A DNA stretch of 64,000 nt from Carettochelys insculpta (taxonomy: Eukaryota; Chordata; Testudines; Carettochelyidae): contig NC_134161.1 in the NCBI RefSeq assembly GCF_033958435.1, positions 15,872,001 to 15,936,000 on the forward strand, written 5' to 3'. A program made the position numbers and the translations under genes. Shown here piece by piece: positions 47,696-61,286 of this stretch (within the stretch, counting starts at the first letter, position 1; every line of letters begins with the position of its first letter). Below the pieces are notes generated by a model. That model did not search any database and had not been told where the DNA came from. It saw only the letters and a program-made list of their open reading frames with translations.

Positions 47696-48604
47696 TGACA
47701 TCTCTTTCTCCTCATTCTGCCTGGAAGTGATGAGAGACCTTCTCTGGTTTGTCTCTGTTAACTCCTTATGGTGTGTGGGTTTGGTCAGTCCATTCACTCT
47801 GAGGGCAGACCCCAGCCCTGAGATGGGCCTGCAGAGTTCCTAGTCATACATGTTCCCTTTGCTCCACTTCTTATGGACCCTGTGTTGGTTGTTCCTTATA
47901 GGGGGAAATTGATTGATGACATTATGGAAACGTTGATTTCTGGACTAGTGATGGGTTGATCCAGTCCAAGCAAGATAACCCCCAGCCTTGACATGTGCTC
48001 TGAGCTCAAATGATTTTTTAAGAGGCTATCACGCAAGAAACCTGGTTCTTTTTCCAGCCCAGAGCAGTCAGTGGTGCTTGTCCAGTCGCTGACCTTTCAA
48101 AATGCAGCAACAGCTATAATGGGAATTCAGTGGTGGTGAAGCATGGACTTGAGAGGGGGTTTAAAATGCCCGGGTACCTTTGCTGTCACCCTCAGCAGTG
48201 CAGCAGGGCCAGAGTGACATCTTGACACTCACTCCAAATGGCTGCTGGCACATCCCTGTGGCCACAGGGGCAGAGGGAGGGTATCTCCATGTGCTGCTCC
48301 CAGGACTCTCAGCAGCTGAGAGGGAGTTCTGTGAAGGCCAATGCAGCCTGAATATGTGGGGCTCCTGCTGGGGTGTGCGCAGAAGCTTGGCAGATTTGAG
48401 CACCGGCAGATGTTCAGGGAAGGTTGGGCAGGTGGGAGGGGTGGAAATCTCAGCATCTGGGGTATGGAGGCAGCAGCTGAGTAGGTGTTTTGAGGGTCTG
48501 ACTTACGGACTTAGCTGTCTCAAATGGGAGTTAAGACACATAACCTGCTTTGTGGATCTCGCCTGGTCTCTTTGTTGGCTGAGGGGATATGGGGCTTCTA
48601 GGAG

Positions 48605-48975
48605 CTCTCACAATAATAATGAACATGAAGCCCTCAAAGCGCTTTGCAAAGGAATCACAGAACCCTGGGGCTGGAAGGGATCTCAGGAGGTCATTGAGTG
48701 CATCCCCCTTCCCAAAGCAGGATCAACCCCAACTAAATCATCCCAGCCAGGGCTTTGTCAAGCCAGGACATAAACACCTCTACAGATGGAGCTTCCACCA
48801 CCTCTCTAGGTAACACATTCCAGTGCTTCACCACCCTCCTGGGGGAAATAGTTTTTCCTAATATCCAACCTACACCTCCTCCTCTGTAACTTGAGACCAT
48901 TGCTCCTTGTTCTGCCGTATGTCACCACTGAGAACACCTTCTCGCCATCCTCTTTAGAGCTCTCTTTCAGGAAGT
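48605..48975 (-). repeat. CR1 LINE 3' end, antisense
   Basis: 'aatcacagaaccctggggct' 'ggaaggga', 'ccagggctttgtcaagcc', 'ttccagtgcttcaccaccct' and 'aacttgagaccattgctcct' are the complement of the CR1 terminus and C-terminal coding region. The first 45 bp ('caataataatgaac', 'aaagcgctttgcaaag') look like the tail of a separate MIR. Confidence 0.85.
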
Positions 48976-48984
48976 CAGGCTTAT

Positions 48985-49072
48985 TTTCTCATTCTTCATA
49001 TGGGGAAAGGCACAGGGAGGGGAAGTTATCCAGCAGTCAATGGCCAGTCCAGGTCTCCTGGCTCCCATGTCT
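48985..49072 (-). repeat. Probable MIR-like relic
   Basis: 'tatggggaaaggcacaggga' 'gggg', 'tccagcagtcaatggcc' and 'ccaggtctcctggctccc' match the complement of the MIR core. Confidence 0.45.
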
Positions 49073-49530
49073 GCTAAACTGCTCCCATGTCTGCTAAACA
49101 TCTCTTTGAGGGGTGATGGGGATCCCTGCTATGCACCCTGCCTTTGTATTATCCACCTTCCTACACCTCCTCCCTCTGTCGCTTTCCTGGGGCCCCGGCC
49201 TGCTCAGCAGTTCATTGAGTTTGGAGACCAGCATGGCCTCCCCCAGAAGCCAGAGTCACAGACCAAAGACAGGGTTCAGTGTCTGTGCTAACGGGAGGTG
49301 GAATTATGCAGATTGCAGCATTTAGCAGAGCAAAAGGTGTGGAGGCTAAAAGGATGCCAGGAATTTGCAGTGCCGTAATGAATCAGCTGCAACTAGTCCC
49401 ATCCAAACGTCCCTTGAGCTGTCTGACCACAATTAATGGCTGTGCTGCCACCACACACGTCTCCTCTTTCCTCCTTTCCTGGCTGTAATCAGGTTGGCTT
49501 TGCCTGCGCTTGCCTCTTAATGGGCTATGG

Positions 49531-49690
49531 CCAGTGTTCCCTGGAAGCTGGGCGCTTGTGCGGCTGCACAGGGGAGATTCATGCTGTCCAGCTGATGAGC
49601 AGAGTGCCCACAGCTAGGTTGTATACTGGTGGTGCACATGCCTCAGTGCACGTATAGAATTTATTCTACCCCAGACAGAAAAATCCCCAG
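49531..49690 (+). repeat. Dispersed repeat family X (copy 2)
   Basis: 'cagtgttccctggaagctgg', 'agattcatgctgtccagctg' and 'tcagtgcacgtatagaattt' match copies 1 and 3. This is the best preserved copy in the window. Confidence 0.75.
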
Positions 49691-49747
49691 ATTACTGGAA
49701 AAGATTAGAGAGAGTAATGGCTGTGACCTGTCTGTGTTAAAAACAAG

Positions 49748-49880
49748 TTAGAAGACAGTACAGCAATGTGGGAAAACTCTAATCATGGAGCCCAAGTCAG
49801 GGCTGGTTGGGTGGCCTGGGGTAGGTCCCCAGTCACTCCACACATCAGTTTCCCCATCTGTAAAATGGAAAGCCCACCTG
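49748..49880 (+). repeat. MIR-like SINE relic
   Basis: 'tggcctggggtaggtcccc', 'atcagtttccccatctgtaa' and 'aatggaaag' are the conserved 3' half of MIR. Confidence 0.65.
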
Positions 49881-50967
49881 CCCCCCAGTGGTGTTCCAAA
49901 ATGGAGCCTCTAATTGTAAAGCTCAGTGGCCCCAACTTAGGAAGGCGTTGTTCTGCCGAGACATGTTAGCCATGTGCTCAACTTTAAACTTGGGCCAAAG
50001 TGCTGCTGACACCCTGCTAAGCTCTAGCTCAGCTGGCTCCCATGTGGTTAAGCCAACCCTGCTGGAACGGGCTAGTGGGCATCATCTGATGCCACCATAT
50101 TCAGCCTAGTCGGCACAGACCAAGCGGTGCTGGAGATGGAGAGCCGCTCTTTGGGCCGGGGCCATGGTTCTGCTCCGTGTTCGTACAGAACCTGACACGG
50201 GAGGGCGCCTCAGGTGCTACGGTGACCCAGGCAATAAAGAATAATATGCTTTGCTGAGTGGGGGCAGCCGTATGAATGGCCGGGAACAGGGGCAATGTCC
50301 AAGCTACTCAGAACAAACCTGCGCCTCCCCGGGAGGAAGCACATGTAATAAATCTTCCCTCTCGGAAAAACAATTCACAGCTCTGACAACAATTTGTGCT
50401 CCCAGCCCCCGACAGAGCACACCTCCTGCCTCCTGATGGGGCAGCCTTATCAGGGAATGGGCCCTTGCCATAGTAATAATAAGGATAAATGAGCAATCGC
50501 CTGGAAGGCGAGATACAGCACAAACCAATCTGCAGCAGGGGCGACTGTCTGGCAACCTGACCAAGCCTCCCTGTCTGTCTAGATCGCTTCTTCTCTTTGT
50601 TACGCTGCAGGCACCAGATAGCAATATTAACGCAAGGTTCTGTGACTGCCCTGTGGCGTAAACAGGAGACGAAATCTCCTTGTGGAGCAGCCGGGGAGCA
50701 ATTGATTCATCAGCCAGTCTGAGCTGGCTGAGCCCCCAGAACAAAAACCTCCACGTCTGGCCATGTGGCAAAACTTGAAGCCTGTTTCACCTCAGCTCAC
50801 GCTGGGGAGCAGCAGGACACAGCACCTGAGGTTCTGAGGGTTCCCCTCTCTATCCCAGGCACTCTGGGGCAGAACCACAAAAACCCTGTAAGCCTGGAAT
50901 GGCTGGATGGACACTAGAGCGCCAGTGATTGGAAGAGGGGCTGCGTTATAACTTGAAAACTCACTTT

Positions 50968-51738
50968 GGGTAGGTTTACACAGCAAAGTTATTTTGAAAT
51001 AACGACTGTTATTTCAAAATAAAACTATCTTAGTGTCTACACGACGCAACTGCTGGTTCAAAATAAATTCTGAATAGCAGTTGACTTATTTCAGAATTGG
51101 TAACCCTCATTCTGAGGCCATGGCTACACAAGCCCCTGCCTTTCGGAAAGGGCATAATAATGAGCCACTTCGGCAGATGCTAATGAGGCGCTACCTTGAG
51201 TATGCAGCACCTCATTAGCATAATGGCAGACGCGTGTGTTTTGAAAGTGCCGCTGTCGAAACACACGCCGCCCATGTAGATTGGGGCCTTTTGAAGTTTT
51301 GGGAAGAAGGGGCTTTTGAAGTTCAGGGGTCCTTTCGAAATGCCCCCGTCTACACAGTAGGTGGGTGTTTCAAAAGCGGCACTTCCGAAATGCCCGTGGC
51401 TGCCATTATGCTAATGAGGCACTGCATATTCATGACAGCACCTCATTAGCATCTGCCAAAGGGGCTCATTACCATGCCCCTTCTGAAAGGTGGGGGCTAG
51501 TGTAGCCACAGCCTACGAAGAATAGCACCCATTTTGAAAAAAGGGCTGTGTAGACAGAGAATAACACGTATTTCAAAGTTAGCCACAATGCTTCCAATGA
51601 CTCTATTTTGAAATAGGATCCCTGTGTAGACACTGTGTTTCACAATCGCTCAGCGCTATTTCGAAATGCAGTTTTGTGTGTAGCAGCGTTATTTCAAAAT
51701 AGGCTTTTTCGGAATAAAGCTGCTGTATAAATGTACCC
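50968..51738. mobile_element. TIR element (outer) carrying a second, nested TIR element
   Basis: The outer ends are 'gggtaggtttacacagca' and 'tgctgtataaatgtaccc', with 'ttt' on both flanks. The interior repeats 'ttatttcaaaat' and 'gtgtagac' words on both strands. A second element (51116-51513) interrupts it. Neither has coding capacity. The 3-bp flank fits a PIF/Harbinger-type origin, but this is inference. Confidence 0.75.
51116..51513. mobile_element. TIR element nested in the 50968-51738 element
   Basis: The left end 'ggccatggctacacaagccc' and right end 'gggctagtgtagccacagcc' are inverted copies. The inverted arms continue with 'gcagatgctaatgaggcgct' opposite 'cctcattagcatctgcc', so the ends pair over about 80 bp. 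A second inverted pair ('cctcattagcataatggca' / 'tgccattatgctaatgagg') lies further in. Confidence 0.8.
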
Positions 51739-51764
51739 TTTGTAGTTTCTCTGCTTTTTCATTG

Positions 51765-51915
51765 CAGAGGCCTGGGTTCAAGGTCTCCTTAGGTTGCATG
51801 CTGAGAGACTGGTGGTGGAAACAGGAGCCAGAATTTCTCTGAATCATGCTGTACTGATTGATTGGTGGCCTTGGGGCAGGGGCATCACTCTGTGCCTCAG
51901 TTTCTTGCAAAGTAC
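51765..51915 (+). repeat. Probable MIR-like relic
   Basis: 'gaggcctgggttcaaggtct' 'cctt' and 'ctctgtgcctcagtttcttg' are the B-box side and 3' core of MIR. The middle is degraded. Confidence 0.5.
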
Positions 51916-52044
51916 ATCTGGGATGCTCGACATAGCAGAGGGACCTGGTGGGCGCTCTCTGTTGGCTGTAATGCATGGTTATTCCTCAGTCAACACAACC
52001 GTATTGACAATGGAGCAGCTGATGGAGGCTGATGGTTCCAGTGG

Positions 52045-52330
52045 TTTGGAAACTGCCAACTCGATTCCCTGCACTGCCACAGACTTCCTGTCTGACCTTG
52101 GCAAACTCCCCTTGTACTCTGGCACTATTCAAGCCAAGGGGGAGTGGATTGCTTCTGACCTCAAAGGGTGCAGAATCGGATCTTTCTTTGCCTGAGTTTT
52201 CCATTGGTGAAGCAGGAGTGTTAGCACTCCCCATCTTGTGGGCAAGTCGTGAGGAGAAGCTCGTTAACAATGGCCAGGCGCTCAGTATTCTGGTAATGGG
52301 CCTGTGTAGTAGCACAGGTGGACCAAATGG
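52045..52330 (+). repeat. MIR-like SINE relic
   Basis: 'aactcgattccctgcactgc' 'cacagac', 'ctgtctgaccttggcaaac', 'cctgagttttccattggtg' and 'ggccaggcgctcagtattct' follow MIR from core to 3' end. Confidence 0.55.
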
Positions 52331-52394
52331 TCTGTCGACCAGCCTTACTGCACCAGAATGAGCCTTGTGCTTATTGCTGAGCATCCTGGTGACC

Positions 52395-52590
52395 AGCATT
52401 CCCTGTAAGCTGGGTGCTGGTGCGGCCTCGCCAGCATGAGTCAAATGCCGCCCAGCTGATCAGCAGAGCTCCGCAGCTAGGTTTTTGGTTCAGCTGTGGA
52501 ACACATTCACGCACACCTCAGTGCCCATACATTTCATTCAACGCATGGAAGGGGCGGGAAAATGTTAGCAGGAACATTGCCGGTGAGCAG
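52395..52590 (+). repeat. Dispersed repeat family X (copy 3)
   Basis: 'cattccctgtaagctgggtg', 'gtcaaatgccgcccagctga' and 'cctcagtgcccatacatttc' match the other two copies. Confidence 0.7.
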
Positions 52591-53185
52591 TCCCACCAAC
52601 TAGACTAGGACCTGCTGTTTGTTCATTGTCTCGCATTTCTGCTGAGCTTAAGGAGTTAAAGTGAAATCTCCCCCCACCAAGACATTTTCCTGCTGCAAAG
52701 ACCTCAAAGGAAATGCTGATATTGACTCAGGTGCCCCAGGGAAGTTTGGACCTTCCTTTGATTCCTTCAAGGCTTCAGCGTCAGCAATCTGCCTTCCCTT
52801 TGTGTGAGCCTCTGGGGCTGCACAAGTAAATTGGCACGGCAATGCTAAAAATAACCGCAACCGATAGCGCCACCATTTATATCCATAGCAACCCCATTTA
52901 AAGCCTTTTACTGCCTGTGGGCTGTCTAACACTTAGCGCTGAATCCCAAGCCAGGAGATTGGCAGCCTTCATGAGCAGCCGCTGCCGGCTGGAGCTCAGA
53001 CTCCAGTCTCGGGTGAGAAGAGGTTCCAGCTTCACCCTGTAATTTCTGTGCATGCTCATTCTTTAGTCATAAGCTGTTAGCACGATGCTTAAGCCTCTGG
53101 CTCCAAACTTCTGAAGCAATAAGCGTGTCCAAAGCTGCTGGCATTGGTGCCTTTTATGTGTCACTCTCCATGGGGAAAATGACCA

Positions 53186-53223
53186 TTATTATTATTATTA
53201 TTATTTATTATTTATTATTTATT
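53186..53223 (+). repeat. (ATT)n-type simple repeat
   Basis: A run of att/tta triplets, slightly interrupted at its 3' end. A shorter related run is at 14007-14021. Confidence 0.9.
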
Positions 53224-54369
53224 ACCACCGTTTTTCTCAGCTTAGGCCTTTTTCTTTCTTTGGACTCACCCAGCCTTGAAGTGCTCCCAGAACTTGGAAC
53301 TAGCAGTCAACTGCAGGCCTGCGTGGGCAGGCTAAATCTTGTACTGGAAGTCCAGCCTGAAAATCTGGGCTCTATTCTTGCAGCTGCTGGTTGACCTTGG
53401 GGGTCTCATGGGCAAGGAGTGAATTAGGCAGGCAACCGGTGCTGCAGGAAGGAGGCTATGCCGGGTGCCCAGTGTGACGTGCTGAGGCTCCATGAGCAAA
53501 GCTGTCGAGCCCTTGCATTTCAAAAGCCTCGCTGCTGCATCCAGCTGCATCCCTCAGAGCTGAGCCTCTGTCTCCAGTTCCACTCATCGCATTATGTTGG
53601 GCAAAAGTGGCCCCTGAGTTAGCTGTCTCCCTGCGTTGGATCCAAACTGAAGATGCCTGGGACCTGATTTTCAGAGGTGCTGCATGCTCTCCGCTCATGC
53701 CGTGTGTGGAAGGGAGCCTCAGAAGCTCTTTGCGTACCTCCAGTAGGGGACATTTTTAGAAGTCCCACTGAAAATCCCACCCCCCCCTTCTTTCAGAGGC
53801 TGAAATGACCTCTCCTCGCCCCTGTTAAACTTGGGTTTGTTTTTTTGTGAATGCGTGTGTGTGGATGATAGCTCATGGAATATGACAGCTGCACAAGCCT
53901 GGAGATCAATGCCCACAGAGCACGTCCAGGAACACGCTGACATGACTGTCAAACTCTCACATGCTGCAGCCAAGGCCAGAGCATCTCCACTCTGTCCTGC
54001 TGGGGAGGCACCAAAATGGCATTCTTCATGAGTCAAATTGCACTCAGTGTGCAGGCCTGGGCCTTATGCAGGACCTTTTCTCCCTGACACAGTATAGAAA
54101 GGCAGTAAGCCAGCGCCTGGTATCAGCCAGCTGCTATAGAAACCCTCTACACTATACCAGCAACACAATATGATAGAGATCTTTACAAACATTGCCACTC
54201 ACAGCCTTTCTTTTTCAACCAAAGTCTCTGTTAGAGATGGCTGCTCCATTTGGATAAAGCTGTGTTCTGCTTAGAAGTGACAAAGCCCTATTATCACTGG
54301 GTCCCTCAGAGTCATAATTTCTGAATAAACCCGGGTTTCTTTGTGTTCTAATCACATCGAGCTGATGTA

Positions 54370-54495
54370 TTAACATTCCTATAGAGTGTGAGCACCTAAC
54401 GGAGGCTGAGGAATTTATCCTCACAGCCCCTATGCCAGCCTATTTTTTCACCCTTTTATTCATGGGGAAACTGGAAGAGATGAATGACAAATTTC
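54370..54495 (-). repeat. Probable MIR-like relic
   Basis: 'gaatttatcctcacagcccc', 'ttcatggggaaactggaaga' and 'gatgaatgac' match the complement of MIR in order. Weak. Confidence 0.4.
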
Positions 54496-54710
54496 TTCAA
54501 AAGTGACCAGTGATGTTTGCGTACCCAACTCCAGACACTTTTCAGGAGCCTCGACCCCTAGGGTGGATGTTGCTTGATGTGTAAAAATGGAGAGATCCCA
54601 AACCACTAGTCACTGTTTTAGAAAATGTTCACCTATGCTTGTGGCAGAGGCTCAGGTGAGTGCAGAGAAAAGATTACCCTTTGCCTGCTTATAAGCAGTG
54701 AGTATGTATC

Positions 54711-54820
54711 TTCGAAAGCACGGGTCCTTAGGGTAGCCTTCGAAAGCATGGGTCCTTAGGGTAGCCTTCGAAAGCACGGGTCCTTAGGGTAGCCTTCGAA
54801 AGCACGGGTCCTTAGGGTAG
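54711..54820 (+). repeat. 28-bp tandem repeat, about four copies
   Basis: The unit 'cttcgaaagcacgggtcctt' plus 'agggtagc' is repeated four times with one C/T change (second copy reads 'gcatggg'). The last copy runs straight into the left end of the 54815-55395 element, whose first bases ('agggtag') form part of the unit. Confidence 0.93.
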
Positions 54821-55395
54821 GATGACCGGGACTATGTCTAGACAAGAGGGATTTGTCGGCAAAACAGCTGTTTTGTTGACAAAACCAACGGAGCATCCAG
54901 ATTCCCAAGGGCATTCTGTTGGCAGTAAGTTGACAGAACACAGCACATTTGTAGATAACCATATTCCACTCGTCACAAGGAAGAACACTGCTGTCGACAG
55001 AGATCTGTGACAAAATGCCAGTCTGGACATTTCAGGGGGCCTTGTGTTGACAAAAAAGGCCTCCAGGACACCAGGCAGCCCTATCTGCTGTGCTTCTGCC
55101 TGGCCATTTTACCAATAGAGTGGCCGGGCAGTCCAGCCACTCTCTGTCAACCAAACAGATTGCTTTTTGGGTACGCCCTGTGGTCTGGGCGCAATCTGTC
55201 GACAGAAGTTTTATGGGAAGATATCTTCCAACAAAAACTTCTGCCAACAAATTCCTCTGGTCTTGACATGGCCCTGATGTCCCAATTTTATAGGAACAGT
55301 CCCAATATTTGGGGCTTTGTCTCAGATAGGCACCTTTTGCACCCCATCCCCTGTCCTGATTTTTCACACTTGTTGTCTGGTCACCGTACCTTGAG
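54815..55395. mobile_element. TIR element (outer) with a second element nested inside
   Basis: The outer ends 'agggtaggatgacc' and 'ggtcaccgtacct' are an imperfect inverted pair. The outer body resumes after the insertion at 'atgtcccaattttatagg' 'aacagtccc' and continues through 'tatttggggctttgtctc'. The inner element occupies about 54828-55273. I recognise the outer sequence as a repeat common in turtle DNA, from memory. Confidence 0.65.
54828..55273. mobile_element. Nested TIR element rich in 'ttgtcgaca'-type words
   Basis: The ends 'actatgtctagacaagaggg' and 'cctctggtcttgacatggcc' are inverted copies. Words such as 'gtcgacag', 'tttgtcggcaaaac' and 'gttgacaaaa' recur on both strands inside. 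No transposase. The target duplication cannot be resolved because the host sequence has its own short internal repeat here. Confidence 0.7.
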
Positions 55396-56239
55396 AGTGA
55401 GTGTGAATGTGTACATAGGTGCAACTGCATAGGTACATAGGTGAATGCAAGGGGCTGCTTGTGTAAGAGCAGTGCTGGGAGAATAATTTAGAACTAGACC
55501 TGGGCAGATGTCAGTGAAAATTACTTTTCTGGCAAGTGTTGCAAAATTATGTTTTCTATTTTCTCTTATGAATCACTCTGTGACTTTCACCTCTGCTTGG
55601 GAATTAGCCATCAACAAATCTCGGCTTTCTCCCATGTATTCTGTATTCAGATTTATTCATCAAATAATTTCTGTGAATAATTCTTAGGCTGGGGCTTGCT
55701 TGCATGCAATTTGTTATGAGTCTTGAACAGGCAAGCTGTTTTAATTGAACAACAGAGTCACACGATACATTCCTGTTCTCTGGTTGTGTGTAACTCTCAC
55801 AATATGCTTTCAGTGCAACTCTTGTGGAAACCTCTGACAGAATATAACAAGAGTGAAATCTGTAAGGTTCTATCGAAATTGCTGTTGAAGACTATAGTGA
55901 AACAGCATCTTTCTAAATGGCTTTTTTAAACTTCCGTAACATTCAATAATGGGGTACAATTCACTGTTCTATAAAATTGAGCATTTTTTGTTAAATCCTG
56001 CAGGAACTTTCCAACTTTTGCAATTGAAAGTCTGCCTTCTGCAAACATTCTGCAGCATTTGCTTCCAAGTCTCCTTTTCAACAATGCTTCCTTCCTGTAA
56101 ACTCATTTGTTACCTCCTAAAATCATGGTAATTCAGCCAAAGCACTTGCTTCTGAAATTCCAAATCCACACAGAGACTTTTCTTCCCTGAATGCAACATG
56201 TTTAAAAGCATGTTGTGGGCGCGCAGATTTCTGTGTGGT

Positions 56240-56480
56240 GAACGTCTGAGAGAGACAGAGGGAGAATAAGGATGTATGTGCATGTGTGTATATGTCTGCA
56301 AATATGTATGAGTGTAGGTGCCTTTTCTGCATGGGTTGAGCAGGCTTACGCATGTGTGGTTATGCATGAAGAAGTGTGAATGTACACGGTTATTTGTGTT
56401 GTGTGAGTAGACATGAAAGGATGCTTATGTATATTACATGTATGAATCTGTGCATCTGTGTGTGTGTGTTTTGGGGGGGG
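56240..56480 (+). repeat. GT-rich low-complexity zone
   Basis: Interrupted 'tgtgt', 'tatgtgcatgtgtg' and 'gtatgagtgt' runs, ending in (TG)n and a G8 run near 56473-56480. Open frames on the minus strand here (His/Thr-rich) come from the simple sequence. Confidence 0.7.
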
Positions 56481-58737
56481 AGACATCTTCCAGTATAATC
56501 CACAGATGTGAATGCAAAACAAAGCGCGGAATTCCAGTAGGAGCTCAAAGTGTGACCTGCCGCTCATGCCTCTGCCAGTCCATTTTGCCCAGCTTGCTGT
56601 GCATGGCAGAATGGCCCTGCCATGCCAGGGGCTTTCAGAGCATGTTCCAGCTCAGCTGAGCAAGAAGCAAGTGTGCAGAACATTTGGTTTGGAGGCAGCC
56701 TGCAGCCTGCCAGCCACAGTCCCTCTGCCTCATCCCTTCATCGCAGGAGCTAATTGCCTTCACCCTGACGCATGACCATGCCTGGATCCTGGCTTGTTGC
56801 CATTTTCCCTTCTGCCCGCAGCTGCTCACAGAAATGTAAATCTATTTTAATTAGGGGCTAATAAACAGTAATTGTGATGCCAGCTCTTTCTTTCTGGTCC
56901 CCTGGACTCATTCCTCCTCCTTCCCCATTCATTCCCAGCTCCACCAGGTGCCTTCGTCAATGCGGGTGGCCGAGCTAGTGCCCTGACCTCTCCCACCCTG
57001 CAGGCTAAACGCTCAAAGGCAAACCACACGCCACCAAAGGGCAAGCCCCCTCCTTTCTGATCCGCAACAAATATCTCCTCCGCGGAAACTTAATTATGCA
57101 GTGCCGGCTCCAGAGCAGAACTGCTTAGCGCTTCCCTCATTTGCATCAGCTTCCCCTGCCCTGCCATGGGTGCGCGGTGAGAGTGGCAGGAAGGTTAGCT
57201 TCCCACAGCCTCATGCCAGCCCGCAGACCAAGCACTGCTGGGTTCCCATGTGCTTGGTGTGCCGACCTAACCCCTGGCGTAGATACATTCTTCCATTGAC
57301 CTGGCGCCTGGCACCTGAGGCAGGTGACGTGAAATGACTGTGCTGTAGGCTCTGGGGTTAGGCCAGGAGAGCTGCTGTGTCGTAGCTATGCCACCCCAGT
57401 CCTGATAGCATAGGCCTGGTCTGCCGCCCTCAGCACCAGGCCCTGCCTGCTCTCCCTCCCTTTAGTGGTGGGGAACGTATCCCAGTCAAGTGGCTTTCAA
57501 CTAACACATTCAGGCAGGATCTAGACCCTGAGGTAAAAGTCTCTGTAACAGAGGCCTAGGCAGGAGCCTGATCGGCCCTAGACTAGGGGCCGGATTTACA
57601 GAGGTGTTCAGGTGCCTAAAGGTGCCAAGAGGCCTCTAGTGGGTTTCCAAAGCAGGGCATGTGCCTAATTCCCATTGACCAGCCTGACCATGGGAGTTGG
57701 GCTCGTAACCTGCTTGGACATTCTGAACGCACCGCTTGGCACCTAAAGCCCTTTGTCAGTGAGCCCTGTGCTGTCACATGGCACAGGAGGCCTGTCCTGG
57801 GGATAGCGTCTGCTCCTCAGTGCCTGGGACCCGAACGGCACATGTGGCACAGTCACTCAGTGTGAGGGGGACGCTTGCTAGAGGCTTGTGAGGCAGGCAC
57901 AGAGTGCCACATATGGGCAGTCTGACACCCCTCGCCCATGGCGCTCACACCCCTCGCCCACGGCACTAGCAGCTTTCCCCGCATGTGGCTCCTTCCGTCT
58001 CTACCACGCAAGCTGACAGGGAGGAGTTAGCGTACTTGGCCCCTAATGAATCCAGCTGCTCAGGCAAGGCACCAGCTGCAGTCTCTGAGCGACCCCACCT
58101 CAGGGCTTTATTCCAGGCAGGTGCGAGCAGTGGGGACGCCTGTCTGAGAGGGAGAAATAATAAGGGACTCGGAACAGCCTGGGGGGCTTTCACCTATGGG
58201 GCTGGCAAGAGACAGGGTGCCTCTTGCATTGGGCAAGAGCTACCTCTGCTGGCCGCCCACAGGGTGCGTGAGACTGGAGAGAATTCAGACCCAAGGGGAA
58301 GTACAGGTCAGCACCTTGCAAGTGGGAACGGCTGACAGGGCACGTGAGGGACCTTTGGTTTGTGTCCGAGACTCCACTGTGGGCTCGGAGAGCTGGGGAG
58401 CCGCAGCGCAGCTCCCCAGGCTCTGTGTCACCCCGCCCAGCAAAGGCAGCACAGTCCTCATGCAGCTCCCTGTCATGTCTGTGAGCCCAGCTGAAAGGGA
58501 GCAGGCTGGCCTGAAAGCAGAGCTTCAGTCTGCCCTGCACCTCTGAAGGTCCAGTCTCAGATCTCTCAGGAAAAGGCAGCTGTGGAACACGGCCTCTCTG
58601 ATCACCCCCTCCCTGGAGGGGATGTAGGGCTGTTGGCTGTTCCCTAGCATTACAGGCTACTTCCTGCTGGGGGTCCTCGGACACAGAAGGAGGTAGGGGG
58701 CAGTCAGCAGGGTTTCACGCCTCCTTCTCTCTTGCAG

Positions 58738-58838
58738 GGCCCCCCATCATTTCCAGCACACAGACGCAGCACGCCCTGCATGGGGAGAAGGGACAGATCA
58801 AGTGTTTCATCCGCAGCACCCCTCCGCCAGACAGAATC
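58738..58838 (+). CDS. KIRREL3: KIRREL3 exon: first half of Ig domain 5
   Basis: This 101-nt exon completes a Gly codon and encodes '[19 protein letters not shown]', then '[15 protein letters not shown]'. The Cys in 'IKCFIR' is the N-terminal disulfide cysteine of the membrane-proximal Ig domain. The acceptor is ctcttgcag and the donor is gtgagt. The exon ends in phase 0 at the Ile codon and joins 'AWSWKENV' in the next exon. The run is practically the family sequence as I know it from mammals, so this is a strongly conserved part of the ectodomain. Confidence 0.97.
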
Positions 58839-61250
<2,412 letters not shown>

Positions 61251-61286
61251 GTACGGAAATGAAGTCAGGAGCTGGTATGGAAGCAG
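61251..61286 (+). CDS. KIRREL3: KIRREL3 36-nt juxtamembrane microexon
   Basis: Thirty-six bases between a good acceptor (ttttcaaacag) and a gtatgg donor complete the Gly codon of the previous exon and encode 'TEMKSGAGMEA', ending after one base of the next codon. This corresponds to the short linker I remember in mammalian KIRREL3 between Ig5 ('LKEQG') and the transmembrane segment. It is a multiple of three and phase 1 to phase 1, so skipping it would keep the frame and remove 12 residues next to the membrane. I recall that KIRREL3 isoforms differ here, but cannot check. A near-copy of the donor lies 12 nt upstream (see findings). Confidence 0.9.

Noticed and set aside
48180..48773. 197-codon open frame
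   Set aside because: It runs from unique intron into an antisense CR1 end; no recognisable domain.
54711..54820. CRISPR-like direct repeats
   Set aside because: Units are head to tail with no spacers, in a vertebrate intron.
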